From: Tridacna crocea
Lineage: Eukaryota; Mollusca; Bivalvia; Cardiida; Cardiidae
Direction: 5' to 3'
DNA length: 64,000 nucleotides
Assembly (NCBI GenBank): GCA_943736015.1
Contig: OX031058.1
Coordinates: forward strand, 20,423,001 to 20,487,000
Shown here: positions 33,501 through 41,586 of the stretch, in pieces
Numbering within the stretch: position 1 is the first letter of the stretch
Layout of the letters: each line of letters opens with the position of its first letter
Translations under genes and position numbers: made by a program
The notes under the pieces: model-generated
The model's input: only the letters and a program-made list of their open reading frames with translations
What the model was told of the DNA's origin: nothing
The model's database searches: none

Positions 33501-35457
33501 CGCTGCATGTATCGCTAAATTGGCCCCGGCCGGATAGCTCAGTGGTTAGCGCATCAGGCTCGTGACCTGAACCTGGTCAGTACTGGTGTGAAAAAGCCAG
33601 GAAACACATTAGTGCGTCACTGACCGCCATGATATGACCTAAGCTGTTAAAAAGGCATTAAACTCTAATACAAACCTAACAAAATCGCTGCATTACACCT
33701 ATCTGTGTTTTCCTGCAATTCTTTTTACTAGTACTTCGACAGTAATAGGCCTATTCTTCCCAAGCCACTGGCTGCTTTTAATCGCTTACTATCGGTGATC
33801 ACCGGAGAGAGAGGAATGAATCCTGTGGCAATGACTATCATCAATCCTTGGAAAGAAATTTGTGGAATTGATATTTGAACTAGCGACCCTTGTTCTCAAG
33901 TCCTGTACGCTACCAACTGTGCTACCCAGGCTCGGCATACTCCGGCGCCCTGTGCTAATACTATGGTACCATAGTGACAGAATAAAATTACATTTTCTCT
34001 AGACGTCAAATACTTAAAATTGCACCAAATATGATAAATTTTTTGTGCAACCTTAAAGCCACAGCTCTTTGTAGATGATTATCGTTTTAAGTGCTTAATC
34101 TTGACTCTGGCCAGATTTTCAATGCAAAATAATTGCAAAAATTCAGCGACATAATCCTTGTGTGCCTTACATAGACTGTGGGATAAAACAATTGGAAACG
34201 GTACAACAGAAAAACGATAAATTGAGACAAAAAGATAAGTTTAAAAAAAATTGCTGCTAAATTTCATTTCGTTCCGTTTCGTTCTCTTCCGTTTCGTTCT
34301 ATTTCGTTTCGTTTCGGTGCGTTTCCTTTCGTTGCGTTGCGTTTCGTTTCGTTGCGTTTCGTTTCGGTTCCGTTTCTTACTTTATAGGGACCCCCGTGCG
34401 ATGCCCAGGGTAAAAAAAACATAATTTTCATCTGTAAATGATACTGACCTGGGTCATGTTAAATAAAAAACGGTAATGGCCAAGTTTTCTCTTTGTTCTT
34501 TTCAGATACACATCCAGCTTTATAAAGTGCTCTCTACCAGACAAACGAAGACCATTTGCTGTGTCGCTGGTGCACGAATCGCGATGCTTGCAAGCAGACA
34601 ACGCAATCGAGATAAGATACCTACCGAAACCAGGCTATACTAAAAACTTTACAGTGTGTCTTTGTCCTTTGAATTTCCGTTATGGCCGGGCCTACGAACT
34701 CATCGAGTGGATAGAACTGAATCTCATTCTTGGTGCTAACCACTTTGTTGTGTATAATTACTCTTCTTCAATCAATGTTGTTTCCGTGTTAGATCACTAT
34801 TCTAGGCTTGGAAGTGTTGACGTGATACAATGGCCGCTGCCCATTGGAGTAGCTAAGTGGCTGCATTCAGCCTATCAGTTAAACGTGCACTACTTTGCTC
34901 AAACAGCTTCTTTAAACGATTGCTTGTTGAGAAACAAAGCAGAATCTAAATATATAGTGAATTTAGACCTGGATGAATTCATCATACCTCATTCAAACAA
35001 CACATTTACTTGGAACGATATGATTAGTCGTTTAAAGCCATCGGGTGCGTATTTGGTTAGAAACACCTTTTTCCGAAAAGAATGGGCGAATGAAAAGTTC
35101 GATTTCCCTGGAAAGCAAGACGGTGATAAATATAAACTAGTTACACTGCTTAAAATAGAGAGAGAGGCAAATATTTTTCCAGCTGAACAGAGATCGAAGT
35201 ACATTGCCAAGACTTCTGCGGTGGAGGTGATTGTCACCCACAAAATTTCGCGCATGGCACCTGGTCAGACAATATTGACTGTCTCACCGGACGAAGGCCT
35301 GATGCACCATTATAGAAATCGGTCAAAGTACGGCGGTAATGAAACACGTGTGAGAGATAAAACAGTGGTCGAAAAGTATGCAAAATTATTGATTGAAAGA
35401 GTGGCGAAGACTTGGTCAAAGCTAGAAAATGTCACTATGGATATACCTATCGAATAA
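24043..35457 (+). CDS. Glycosyltransferase family 92 protein, complete two-exon gene (copy B)
   Basis: Coding sequence joins 24043-24521 and 34506-35457, predicted 476 aa. The start ATG at 24043 opens the only frame that leads into a membrane anchor (residues about 17-40, LMLTFYVFILLFLVFQLLTM) after a short cytosolic tail, the layout of a type II Golgi enzyme. The stem and N-terminal part include ETLVFSAYHDEYN and the conserved CQLWYKQDG region. Exon 2 supplies the GT92 catalytic domain with QTASLNDCLLRN (about 292-303), the DxD-like DLDEF (314-318) and the C-terminal HHYR. GT92 enzymes transfer sugars, galactose in known animal cases, to glycans; donor and acceptor here are not predictable. 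The junction reads CGATTCAA|GTAAGC to CAG|ATACAC and keeps frame. The intron is about 10 kb and filled with SINEs and MITEs. Copy A is a tandem paralogue of the second exon. Confidence 0.88.
24640..24825 (+). mobile_element. SINE type 2 fragment
   Basis: Body and 3' part: GGATTCATTCCTGTCTCAAA, GTCATTGGCCAGGAAAGAAT, AAAGTATGGATAGGGGGACTGG, ATATAACTGAAATAATGT. It lies 120 bp inside the GT92 intron. Confidence 0.65.
25533..25740 (+). repeat. GAAACG-type satellite in a small element
   Basis: A run of CGAAA/ACGAA pentamers (25558-25735) is preceded by GGGGGTCCCTATAAAGTAAG. The same flank and satellite occur in reverse at 34261-34396, so the satellite seems to be part of a dispersed element rather than a local expansion. 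Confidence 0.7.
25990..26378. mobile_element. MULE-like MITE (family J) with 9-bp duplication
   Basis: Terminal inverted repeats of about 30 bp begin CATCTTCGCGAGCCAAGG and CATCTTCGAAAGCCAAGG. The flanks are GTTTTCGGC (25981-25989) and GTTTTTGGC (26379-26387), a 9-bp duplication with one mismatch. Long inverted ends with a 9-bp duplication fit the Mutator superfamily. An inverted second copy is at 48208-48618. Confidence 0.8.
26530..26822 (-). mobile_element. SINE type 2, near full length
   Basis: Reverse orientation: tail complement GTTAAACGCTGATTTTAAC at the low end, body AATGACTATCATCAATCCTC, B-box complement GAATCGAACCAGCGA, and A-box complement GACTGAGCTACC near 26807. Confidence 0.75.
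27115..27360 (-). mobile_element. SINE type 3
   Basis: Reverse orientation. The head complement GAGTCCTACACTTTACTACT then GAGCCACTCAGG matches, in complement, the head of the SINE at 50198; the tail end has AACGCCGCTTTCAACA. Confidence 0.65.
27361..30189. other. Intron sequence without recognised exons
   Basis: Within the GT92 copy B intron. Contents: a 49 bp hairpin at 27795-27843, hairpin MITE remnants at about 28550-28640 and 29155-29230, and AT-rich sequence. An open frame at 28805-29035 shows no recognisable features. Confidence 0.45.
27795..27843. repeat. Short perfect hairpin
   Basis: CCATGACATGTCAT and ATGACATGTCATGG arms, extended by T and A runs, separated by ATACA. The stem is about 20 bp, and each arm itself contains the palindrome ATGACATGTCAT. 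Confidence 0.7.
30190..30440. mobile_element. Decayed TTAA hairpin MITE (type A)
   Basis: GAAAATGATGTGGACAAAAG, AATGCTGGTAATGAGC and CTGATAAAGAATCGATTAA mark an eroded copy with an internal T-rich expansion near 30379-30400. Confidence 0.55.
30441..33404. other. Intron sequence: SINE fragment, homopolymer runs
   Basis: A minus-strand SINE type 2 fragment is at about 30555-30775 (AACACAGTTTTCAACATTG, AATGACGATCATTAATCC). A C-run is at 32212-32223. Otherwise AT-rich with no supported exon or RNA gene. Confidence 0.4.
33405..33475. mobile_element. Hairpin MITE fragment (type A)
   Basis: AAAATGTTCATTACCAGCAT and TTTTCTCTCTTTACTACAAT: the palindrome core only. Confidence 0.5.
33531..33681 (+). 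mobile_element. SINE type 1, internally deleted
   Basis: A good A box (GGATAGCTCAGTGGTTAGCG) is followed by a jump into the body GAAAAAGCCAGGAAACACAT and tail ATTAAACTCTAATAC. The B-box region and middle are missing. Confidence 0.7.
33690..33930 (-). mobile_element. SINE type 2
   Basis: Reverse orientation: CAAGCCACTGGCTGCTTT, AATGACTATCATCAATCC, and the head complement AACTGTGCTACCCAGG. Confidence 0.7.
34261..34396 (-). repeat. GAAACG-type satellite element, inverted copy
   Basis: Runs of TTTCG pentamers followed by CTTACTTTATAGGGACCCCC, the reverse complement of the element at 25533. It ends about 110 bp before GT92 exon 2. Confidence 0.7.
34506..35457 (+). CDS. GT92 copy B, exon 2 (catalytic domain)
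   Basis: Acceptor TTTTCAG at 34499-34505; the first base completes the lysine codon begun in exon 1. Ends with TAA at 35455-35457, which overlaps AATAAA. Compared with copy A, about 26 of 298 residues differ, several of them clustered in the stretch between the PLPIGV and HYFAQTA motifs. Confidence 0.88.
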
Positions 35458-36505
35458 AAAAACCCATTGACATTAGATATACGAGTTCAATGACTTTACA
35501 TTCCTCAAAAAACAGGTAGTGTTTGTAAACATTCAATGTAATCTCTACCGTTGCATGTTCCAATCAATTGCTCCTTTTCCGAAACTGTTTTTTTTTTTCT
35601 GTGAAATTCAAAATAGAACTTGTAATGCGGATAATTTTCTAATACATGTTTTTTCTATAGACGTTAACTGCATGGAAGTATGCAAATACATGTACATATA
35701 TATACATGACTGGGAAATATATATATATATATTGCTCGTCACGAAAAAAAAAAAAAACACAAGGATGGAGCAACTATAAGCATTTGTCACAACGTTTCGG
35801 AAAATTGATTGATTCCTTAAATTGTTACACATGGAGAATCGATTAAGGGATACAGAAATGTGAAGTAAAGCCACTTGGTACGTGAAGAAACGGAGTGTTG
35901 AGTAAGACATTTTAAGCTGCAACTCGGGAAACAACGGTACATTTTGCGCCTCGAAAGCAGACCTACTTTAGGGCCCGGTCACACCGTCCGAACTTTGCCG
36001 GAGCGTTCCTGGAGCGGTGAAAAAAATTCATCACCGCTCGTAATCGTTCACAACCGTTTAACAAAAGCTGGCCCCCGTTAAAGCAACGCCGTATACGCTC
36101 GGCTACCGCTGATATTTCTAGAGGGGCCCTCCTACCGCTCCGAAAGTTTTGAGTTTCACAAAATATTGCAAGCGGTAAGGAGGTGGCAATTTTCCGCCCC
36201 GGCAAAGTTCACCCCCGCTCTACCAACCCCCATTCAAAGTTTGGCACCGCTTGACGCAAGTTCGTGGACGCTTGGGTCCGCTAGGCCAACGCAGAAATCT
36301 TGAACGCTGGACCACCGCTGGTTCGCCAGCCTTGCCCGGGCGGCGATTAAACGTTGCACAAACTTCGGTGGAGTGGTTGTAAGCGTTTTAAAAGCGGACA
36401 CGGGATTGCTGGAACGGTGTCGGGCGTTGAAGCAGCGAGCCATGGCGGCGATGAACTTTGGTTTGGCGTTGGTATAGAGGTGTCGGAGCGGGACCAGCAT
36501 TTGGC

Positions 36506-36513
36506 TATAAATA
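36506..36513 (+). promoter_or_regulatory. TATA-box-like site within Harbinger element
   Basis: TATAAATA lies 110 bp upstream of the transposase-remnant ATG (36616), a plausible core promoter of the parental element. Confidence 0.35.
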
Positions 36514-36615
36514 CGGGGAGAAATGGACAAGAGGCTCATTTGGAATCGATCTGTCGTTGAGTTCAGACCTTATCTATATCGAAATTGCTCAAAGTTACAG
36601 TAACACTGTATCAAC

Positions 36616-36801
36616 ATGGACGCTGAGAGACTTGCTATGATTGGTGCAGTAGTCAAGCAACAGAATCAGAATCTCCTCAGATTGCAACAAGCTGCTGACA
36701 GGAGAAGAGAGAGAAGAAGGAGAAACAGAGTTGTGTGGGTCAGACAGTGGATACTGAAAACGATCCGTTCACCTCTGCAGTCACGAGCGGTATGCCGTTA
36801 A
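36616..36801 (+). pseudogene. Harbinger-type transposase N-terminal remnant
   Basis: A 61-codon frame, MDAERLAMIGAVVKQQNQ..., has an arginine-rich stretch followed by VVWVRQWI (residues about 40-47). Basic runs followed by a WVRPWL-like motif are typical of the N-terminus of PIF/Harbinger transposases. The catalytic DDE domain is absent; the frame runs into subterminal repeats, consistent with an internal deletion. Confidence 0.5.
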
Positions 36802-37498
36802 ACCAACTTTATACCCCCGCCGAGCCAAAGCCCGCATGCGCAGAACGCCGCTATACCAACGCTTGCGTCAGCGTTAAACCAACGCTCGCTACCTCTAAAC
36901 CAACGCTAAAGCAACGCCGGCTTCAGCGGTGCACCGCTAAGCCAACGCCCCTGTTTTCGATTTCTTTCCCATTTTGTGCGCGGTTACGAGCGTTGTCGAA
37001 ATTCAGTCCCCCCTCCGTACCGTTCAAGGAACGCTGCAGCAAAGTTCGGGCGGTGTGACCGGGCCTTTAATACTGTTATGTAGGGCGTAAAATGCCACTC
37101 GGTCGATAACATTGTACACATTTATCGATATTATGATAGCTGAAAACATGATAATGACAAGAAAATGTTGATGCATAACATCAATGGCGCCGCCAAACAG
37201 TTGCTTCTAAGTTTCGGCTTACCAAATTGATATTAAAAATTGCGTATGAAAAATGACCAAAAATTATCGAAGTGAGTATGAAATGACAAAAAAAGTGGTT
37301 TCGAAATTACCAAAATTGTACGAAATGGCATAGGTACGAAATGACCTAGTTGCGAAATGACTTGACGCCGAGTTAACAATATGGCTGCCTCCATAGGTAC
37401 TTTTCAAAACCGAATAAAAATATAGTGCCGCCACTTATTCGGTGCCACAATAAAATAATGTCTATAATGTATCAAATAATATATATAATAATAAGCTG

Positions 37499-37727
37499 TT
37501 AACTCATTACCAAATGACAGAATTTTAGGTTTGTCCAAATTGAAAGCATTTGCAGACGACAAAATAAAAATAACTGAAAATTTGAAATTTGTTTTGTGAA
37601 AGGTAGAAAACATTGTGGGAAAAGGAGAAAATGCTGGTTACCAGCATTTTCTCCTTTTCCCACTATGTTTTCCAAAGGCTTCTTTCTCAGGGTCGTCAAA
37701 AGTAAGGATTGTGTGGTAATGGGTTAC
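37499..37727. mobile_element. Intact TTAA hairpin MITE (type A)
   Basis: TTAACTCATTACCAAATGAC to GGTAATGGGTTAC; the hairpin arms from GAAAACATTGTGGGAAAAGG match almost perfectly. Absent from duplication copy A. Confidence 0.9.
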
Positions 37728-37824
37728 AACATATTTTAAACATGGTCTTCTCAAACTAAACATCTTGTCTACACGATCCTCTTACATTTCAACCGCTCTC
37801 CGTTGTTTTAGCAATGCTTACGTG

Positions 37825-37978
37825 GTAAAGCTGCCAGTGGCTTGGACAAAAAACATTGTGCAGAGAATTACTTAAAATAATCTCCAGGTAAGCATGGATA
37901 GGTGCACTGGCCGCCGCAATGTGTCTGAAATAACGTTGAAAACGGCGTTAAACACCATACAATCAACCAATCAATCTT
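37825..37978 (+). mobile_element. SINE type 2, 3' half
   Basis: GCCAGTGGCTTGGACAAAAA, AAGCATGGATAGGTGCACTG, AACGGCGTTAAACACC and the tail CATACAATCAACCAATCAAT. Confidence 0.75.
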
Positions 37979-38155
37979 ACAATCCATACATCCATCCAGC
38001 GAGAGAGAGATAAAGATATCAAACCAATCAGATTTACAAAAAAATAACTACATGTATGTCACTGTGTGCATGTTTATGCTGACAGTCTGTAATATACCCT
38101 TTGCATAAATCTATAAATGCAAAACTTTTTGGAATCAACACGGGGTGTGTTTGTT

Positions 38156-38384
38156 TTAACCCTTTACCTCATAAGGCATTTCTATAGTATCCCTAACAGA
38201 TCCTAAATAACAGCAAGGTTGAAGCCGTTTCTTATGTGTATATGACACCTATTGATAGTGTAGAAAACATTGTGGCAAAAGGTGAAATTACTCGTGACGA
38301 GCAATTTCACCTTTTTCCACAATGTTTTCCAAAGGCTACTACAAGCAATGCGTAGAAATGAGTATCTATGGAGTAAAGGGTTAA
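38156..38384. mobile_element. Intact TTAA hairpin MITE (type C) with known empty site
   Basis: TTAACCCTTTACCTCATAAG to GGAGTAAAGGGTTAA, hairpin GGCAAAAGGTGAAATTACTC with its near complement. The paralogous copy A reads TTTGTTTTAATAAGGACTGG at the equivalent point (TTAA at 15884-15887), so this element inserted at TTAA and duplicated it. Confidence 0.92.
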
Positions 38385-38984
38385 GAAGGACTGGATTTCG
38401 GGTCTCTCTCAGGTAAAATACAAGTTTCGTTTCATGGACACCAAATATTTAGGGCGTATTCCTTTCGCCTGTTCTGGCACAATGTTCTGTGTTCTGGAAT
38501 GCTGTTCTGGAATATTTGAGAACACAATACCTTTTCCGGAAGTATGTTCTAAATAGAGCATGTTCGGAACATTGTTCTAAACCGTATCGAAATGAAAGTA
38601 CATTGGTATGGTGGCTGTTGCAAGAGCTAGTGTCATAGCTATGTTAGTTAAGGAAATGATTAGCTGCAGAGAGAGAGAGAGAGCAGAGACGAGGCTACTA
38701 TGCCCATACTTGTGGTTTTCATGTCGTAAAAAAGAAAAATTGCAAATTTTGTCACGACGGAAGGAAAATTGATGGCCCGAATAGAATAGACTGTAACCTT
38801 TGAGGTCTAAATTATGGCCCAAGTAGGCCACTACAAGCGTGAAATTTTATCATGCCCCATTATTTATTAAGGAAGAAATTAATGGGGAGAAAAAATAAAT
38901 TGATCTAAATCGATATTGGCCTTTGTATTTTTCAACTAGATTCATCATTTATTGTTATACGCCCCCCCCCCCCCCCTTCGCAAA
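38385..38984. other. Gene-free; GA repeat and C-run
   Basis: A (GA)n run is at about 38670-38685 and a C-run of about 16 at 38961-38976. A GTTCTGG/AACAC-rich stretch at 38471-38580 has imperfect short repeats. No exon supported. Confidence 0.4.
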
Positions 38985-39126
38985 ACAAATGTTTTCGGGG
39001 TTATACTGGAATCAGCGTGTCTGTCCGTGCGTCCGCCCGTGTGTCCGTCTGAGTACAAAATGCTAGTAATTGCCTGATTCTGTCAAAGCGCTGGCTTAGT
39101 CACATTCAAAGACAGCTCTAGTTTTA
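38985..39126 (+). repeat. Short internally deleted form of the 8935 repeat
   Basis: Left end AATGTTTTCGGGGTTATACT with GTCCGTGCGTCC joins directly to the right end AAAGCGCTGGCTTAGTCACA...GACAGCTCTAGTTTT. The ~200 bp internal units are all missing. Confidence 0.75.
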
Positions 39127-39361
39127 AGGTCTGTTCCAGCCATATGCATACATTTGCGATCAATTAGCCTATATTGGGCCATCGGCGTCCTCTGTTTATA
39201 TAATCAATTTGCTGCTTTCGCCAATCAATGCAATTTTGGGATAATTTAGATTAAGATGGACTCCGTCTCTGGCGGTCATCGGACTGGAATTGGACATCGC
39301 AATTCAGCTTAGTAGGGCTAGGCTGTTACTAAATAAACCTGCATCAAAAATTTAAATTTAG

Positions 39362-39624
39362 TCTGTAACATGCGAAAAGGGCATCGGACATTTGCGTAAG
39401 GTGTCGCTTCGAGTCAGCCGGGGCAGTGTGCCCAGGCTAATCCGAGACGGCATTTTACGTCAACTATGATTAGATTTTGTCTCATAGTAGACTTGCGTGA
39501 AAAAGAAAATCACATACGATCGGAAAGTGTCGTCTCGAATCAGCCTGCGCGGAGTGCGCAGGCTGATCCGAGACGGCACTTTACGCAAATGTCCGAAGGT
39601 CCCTTTCGCATATTGCAGGCCATA
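39362..39624. mobile_element. Double-hairpin MITE (family E)
   Basis: TAACATGCGAAAAGGGCATC to its complement; the second hairpin, GTCGTCTCGAATCAGCCTGC onward, is near perfect and the first has decayed. Confidence 0.82.
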
Positions 39625-39654
39625 ATACAGGTCTGTGTGGTATTGCTATAAACA

Positions 39655-40545
39655 AGATTTTCGAATTTTCCCCAATGTAAAGTCCCTGTAAAAATGATAC
39701 CCCTGAGCCAGACTTTGAACAAATTTAAAGTGATCCACTCGTGAAGCCATCCTCGGATACCCGGGGTCTCCCAATTTGCTACGCTACATCGACCCTGGGA
39801 CAATTGACTAGTAAAACTTTGAATCAGCCGCCGAAAATCGATACGAAACGTCATAGCGTACAGTCCACTCGCCCATCACAAAATGATGATGGAACCAATG
39901 AAAAGCCAGCATTCAGCCAGCGGTAAAGCGAGGGAAATTCAATTAATTGTCCCAGGGGTCGATGTAGCTTAGCAAATAGGGAGACCCTGGGGTATCCGAG
40001 GATGACGTGAAGCTATATACCAAAGGTCAAGATTTTTAAAAAAATTTCACTGTACAGGCCGATGTGAAACTTGTGACTGCTAGGGCGGAGACAAATTTTA
40101 CCCCAAGGCCTTAATTTGAACTCTCTTCGTAAAGGCCCATTTGATGAAACTATGTGTCAAATTTGGTAGCCCTTGGCTTTAAGACTAAGGAGAATAATAA
40201 AGATTTAACTGTATGAACCAGTGTCAAACTTGTAGCCTCAAGGGCAAGGCCAAATACTTTACCCAAGGGCTATAATTTTCCAAATCATTGTAGAAGTCCA
40301 TCTGATAAACCAACATTCCAAATTTGGTAGTCCCGTGCCTTATGGTTAAGAAACGGGAAGGAAAAAGAAAAGAAAATCACTATATGAGCCCATATAACAT
40401 TTGTAACCTCTTAAGTGGGATCCGTTTTGACCCAAGTGTTACAACTTGAAGGGCCTTGGTACACGTACATTACCTGAAGCTATATGCAAAATTTGGTCGC
40501 GATAGACACTGCTTTTTTTTTTCTCAGACAAGATTGTCAAACATT
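39655..40545 (+). repeat. Diverged ~170 bp mollusc repeat array
   Basis: Units carry 'CAAATTTGGTAGCCC', 'GGGCTATAATTT', and 'AACTTGTGACTGC/AACTTGTAGCCTC' blocks. Interrupted by a MULE-like MITE at 39748-40004. The same family occurs at 56690-57760. Confidence 0.65.
39748..40004. mobile_element. MULE-like MITE (family K) with 9-bp duplication
   Basis: Terminal inverted repeats of about 55 bp start CATCCTCGGATACCC and run through GGGTCTCCC, TTTGCTA and GCTACATCGACCC. Flanks TCGTGAAGC and ACGTGAAGC form a 9-bp duplication with one mismatch at the edge. CATC ends and a 9-bp duplication resemble family J. Confidence 0.78.
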
Positions 40546-41292
40546 TTAACCAGAGTTCGTACAGGAACTAAATTCTTTCAGGAAATCTGAAAAGGAATAT
40601 GGCAGGACCACTACTGAGAAGTTTTATAAAAATGGATGGATAAGTTCGTCGGAAATATCTGAAATAAAAGTAACGATAGAGACAGGTCTATGGCATAAGC
40701 GCACTTGCCTTTGGTCGATGGAACTTAAAACGGATCTGAATTTTCAAGATATTTCAAAGTTCATGGGAGTCCTATGAACTTCGAACTACCTACAATAATC
40801 TAAATCATACTGATGGTTGTATGACAGCTTCATGAGCTTGCATGCATATTCTAAACATGTGTACGCGCGTAGGTGTGTAAAGTAACAATTTAACCCTATA
40901 CAAAAAAACCCTGTCGTGTTTCCTGCAATCGGTTTGGAAAAGGAACAATTAAAATACTGTATGTATTTTCCAAGCTTTTCAGGACAATTTTCCATTATAC
41001 GTACCGCTGTGAATTTGTCCATGTTGAAAAGCATTGCAAACATTTGTCGGCAGTTTGTTTTGAGCCCCGAAGGAAATATAGAGTTCAACTGTACGAAGAC
41101 TATATAACGGGACTTTTAAAATATTTTGTGTCAAACGTTATCTCTGGACAATCTGTCCTGAATATTTGCATACATAAAATTACATGGTCGATTCTGTATG
41201 CAAGTACATGATCAACACAGCTATTCAGACAGGTATAAATTGTGGTCAAGAAAAACCAGGACATAAAATTATAAGAGAGGCACATGTACCTC
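40546..41292. other. Gene-free stretch
   Basis: TTCAGGAAATCTGAAAAGG and AGTTTTATAAAAATGGATGG at 40578-40650 are the 3' part of the preceding repeat family. From 40895 to 41105 there are weak hairpin-MITE echoes (AACCCTATACAAAAAAACC, GAAAAGCATTGCAAACATTTG). No exon. Confidence 0.35.
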
Positions 41293-41510
41293 GACTCTTT
41301 ACCAATATCCGACTTGGCCAAATTCAAAGCATTTGCAGACGACAAAATGAATGTGACTCAAAAATAGAAACTTGACTTTAGAAGAGAAGAAAACATTGTG
41401 GGAAATGGAGAAAATAGTGGTTACAAGCATTTTCTCCTTTCCCATAATGTTTTGAAAAGGCCTCTTCCTCTGGGTCGTAAAAACCAGGGAATTTTTGTTA
41501 AAAGGTTTAC
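41293..41510. mobile_element. TTAA hairpin MITE (type A) just upstream of SDR start
   Basis: GACTCTTTACCAATATCCGA, GCATTTGCAGACGACAAAAT, and a hairpin around AATAGTGGTTACAAGCATT. It ends about 40 bp before the SDR start codon, so it must lie in or next to the promoter or 5' UTR. Confidence 0.8.
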
Positions 41511-41549
41511 CTGTAGTTCTGGAATTGGTGACAGTGATATCAAACAGAC

Positions 41550-41586
41550 ATGTCAACATTTACTGGAAAGGTTGTCTTAATAACAG
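41550..41586 (+). CDS. SDR exon 1
   Basis: Encodes [12 protein letters not shown] plus the first base of a glycine codon. The ATG is chosen because it places the TGASSGIG motif at residue 12, as in most classical SDRs. Donor GTACGG. Confidence 0.8.

Larger units (their letters stand above)
35971..37066 (+). mobile_element. PIF/Harbinger-type element, non-autonomous
   Basis: Ends GGGCCCGGTCACACCG and, in complement, AGGCCCGGTCACACCG, with a TTA duplication on both sides (35968-35970 and 37067-37069). Subterminal sequence is GC-rich with many ACCGCT and AACCAACGC motifs in both orientations. A short frame at 36616 resembles the N-terminus of a Harbinger-type transposase. The ends, the TTA target and the protein fragment agree on class. 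Confidence 0.75.
34485..38440 (+). repeat. Segmental duplication, copy B
   Basis: Aligned partner of 12240-15970. Copy-specific insertions include the Harbinger-type element (35971-37066), a type A hairpin (37499-37727), a SINE (37825-37978) and a type C hairpin (38156-38384). The last aligned block is AAGGACTGGATTTCGG...AAGTTTCGTTTCATGGACAC. Confidence 0.8.
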
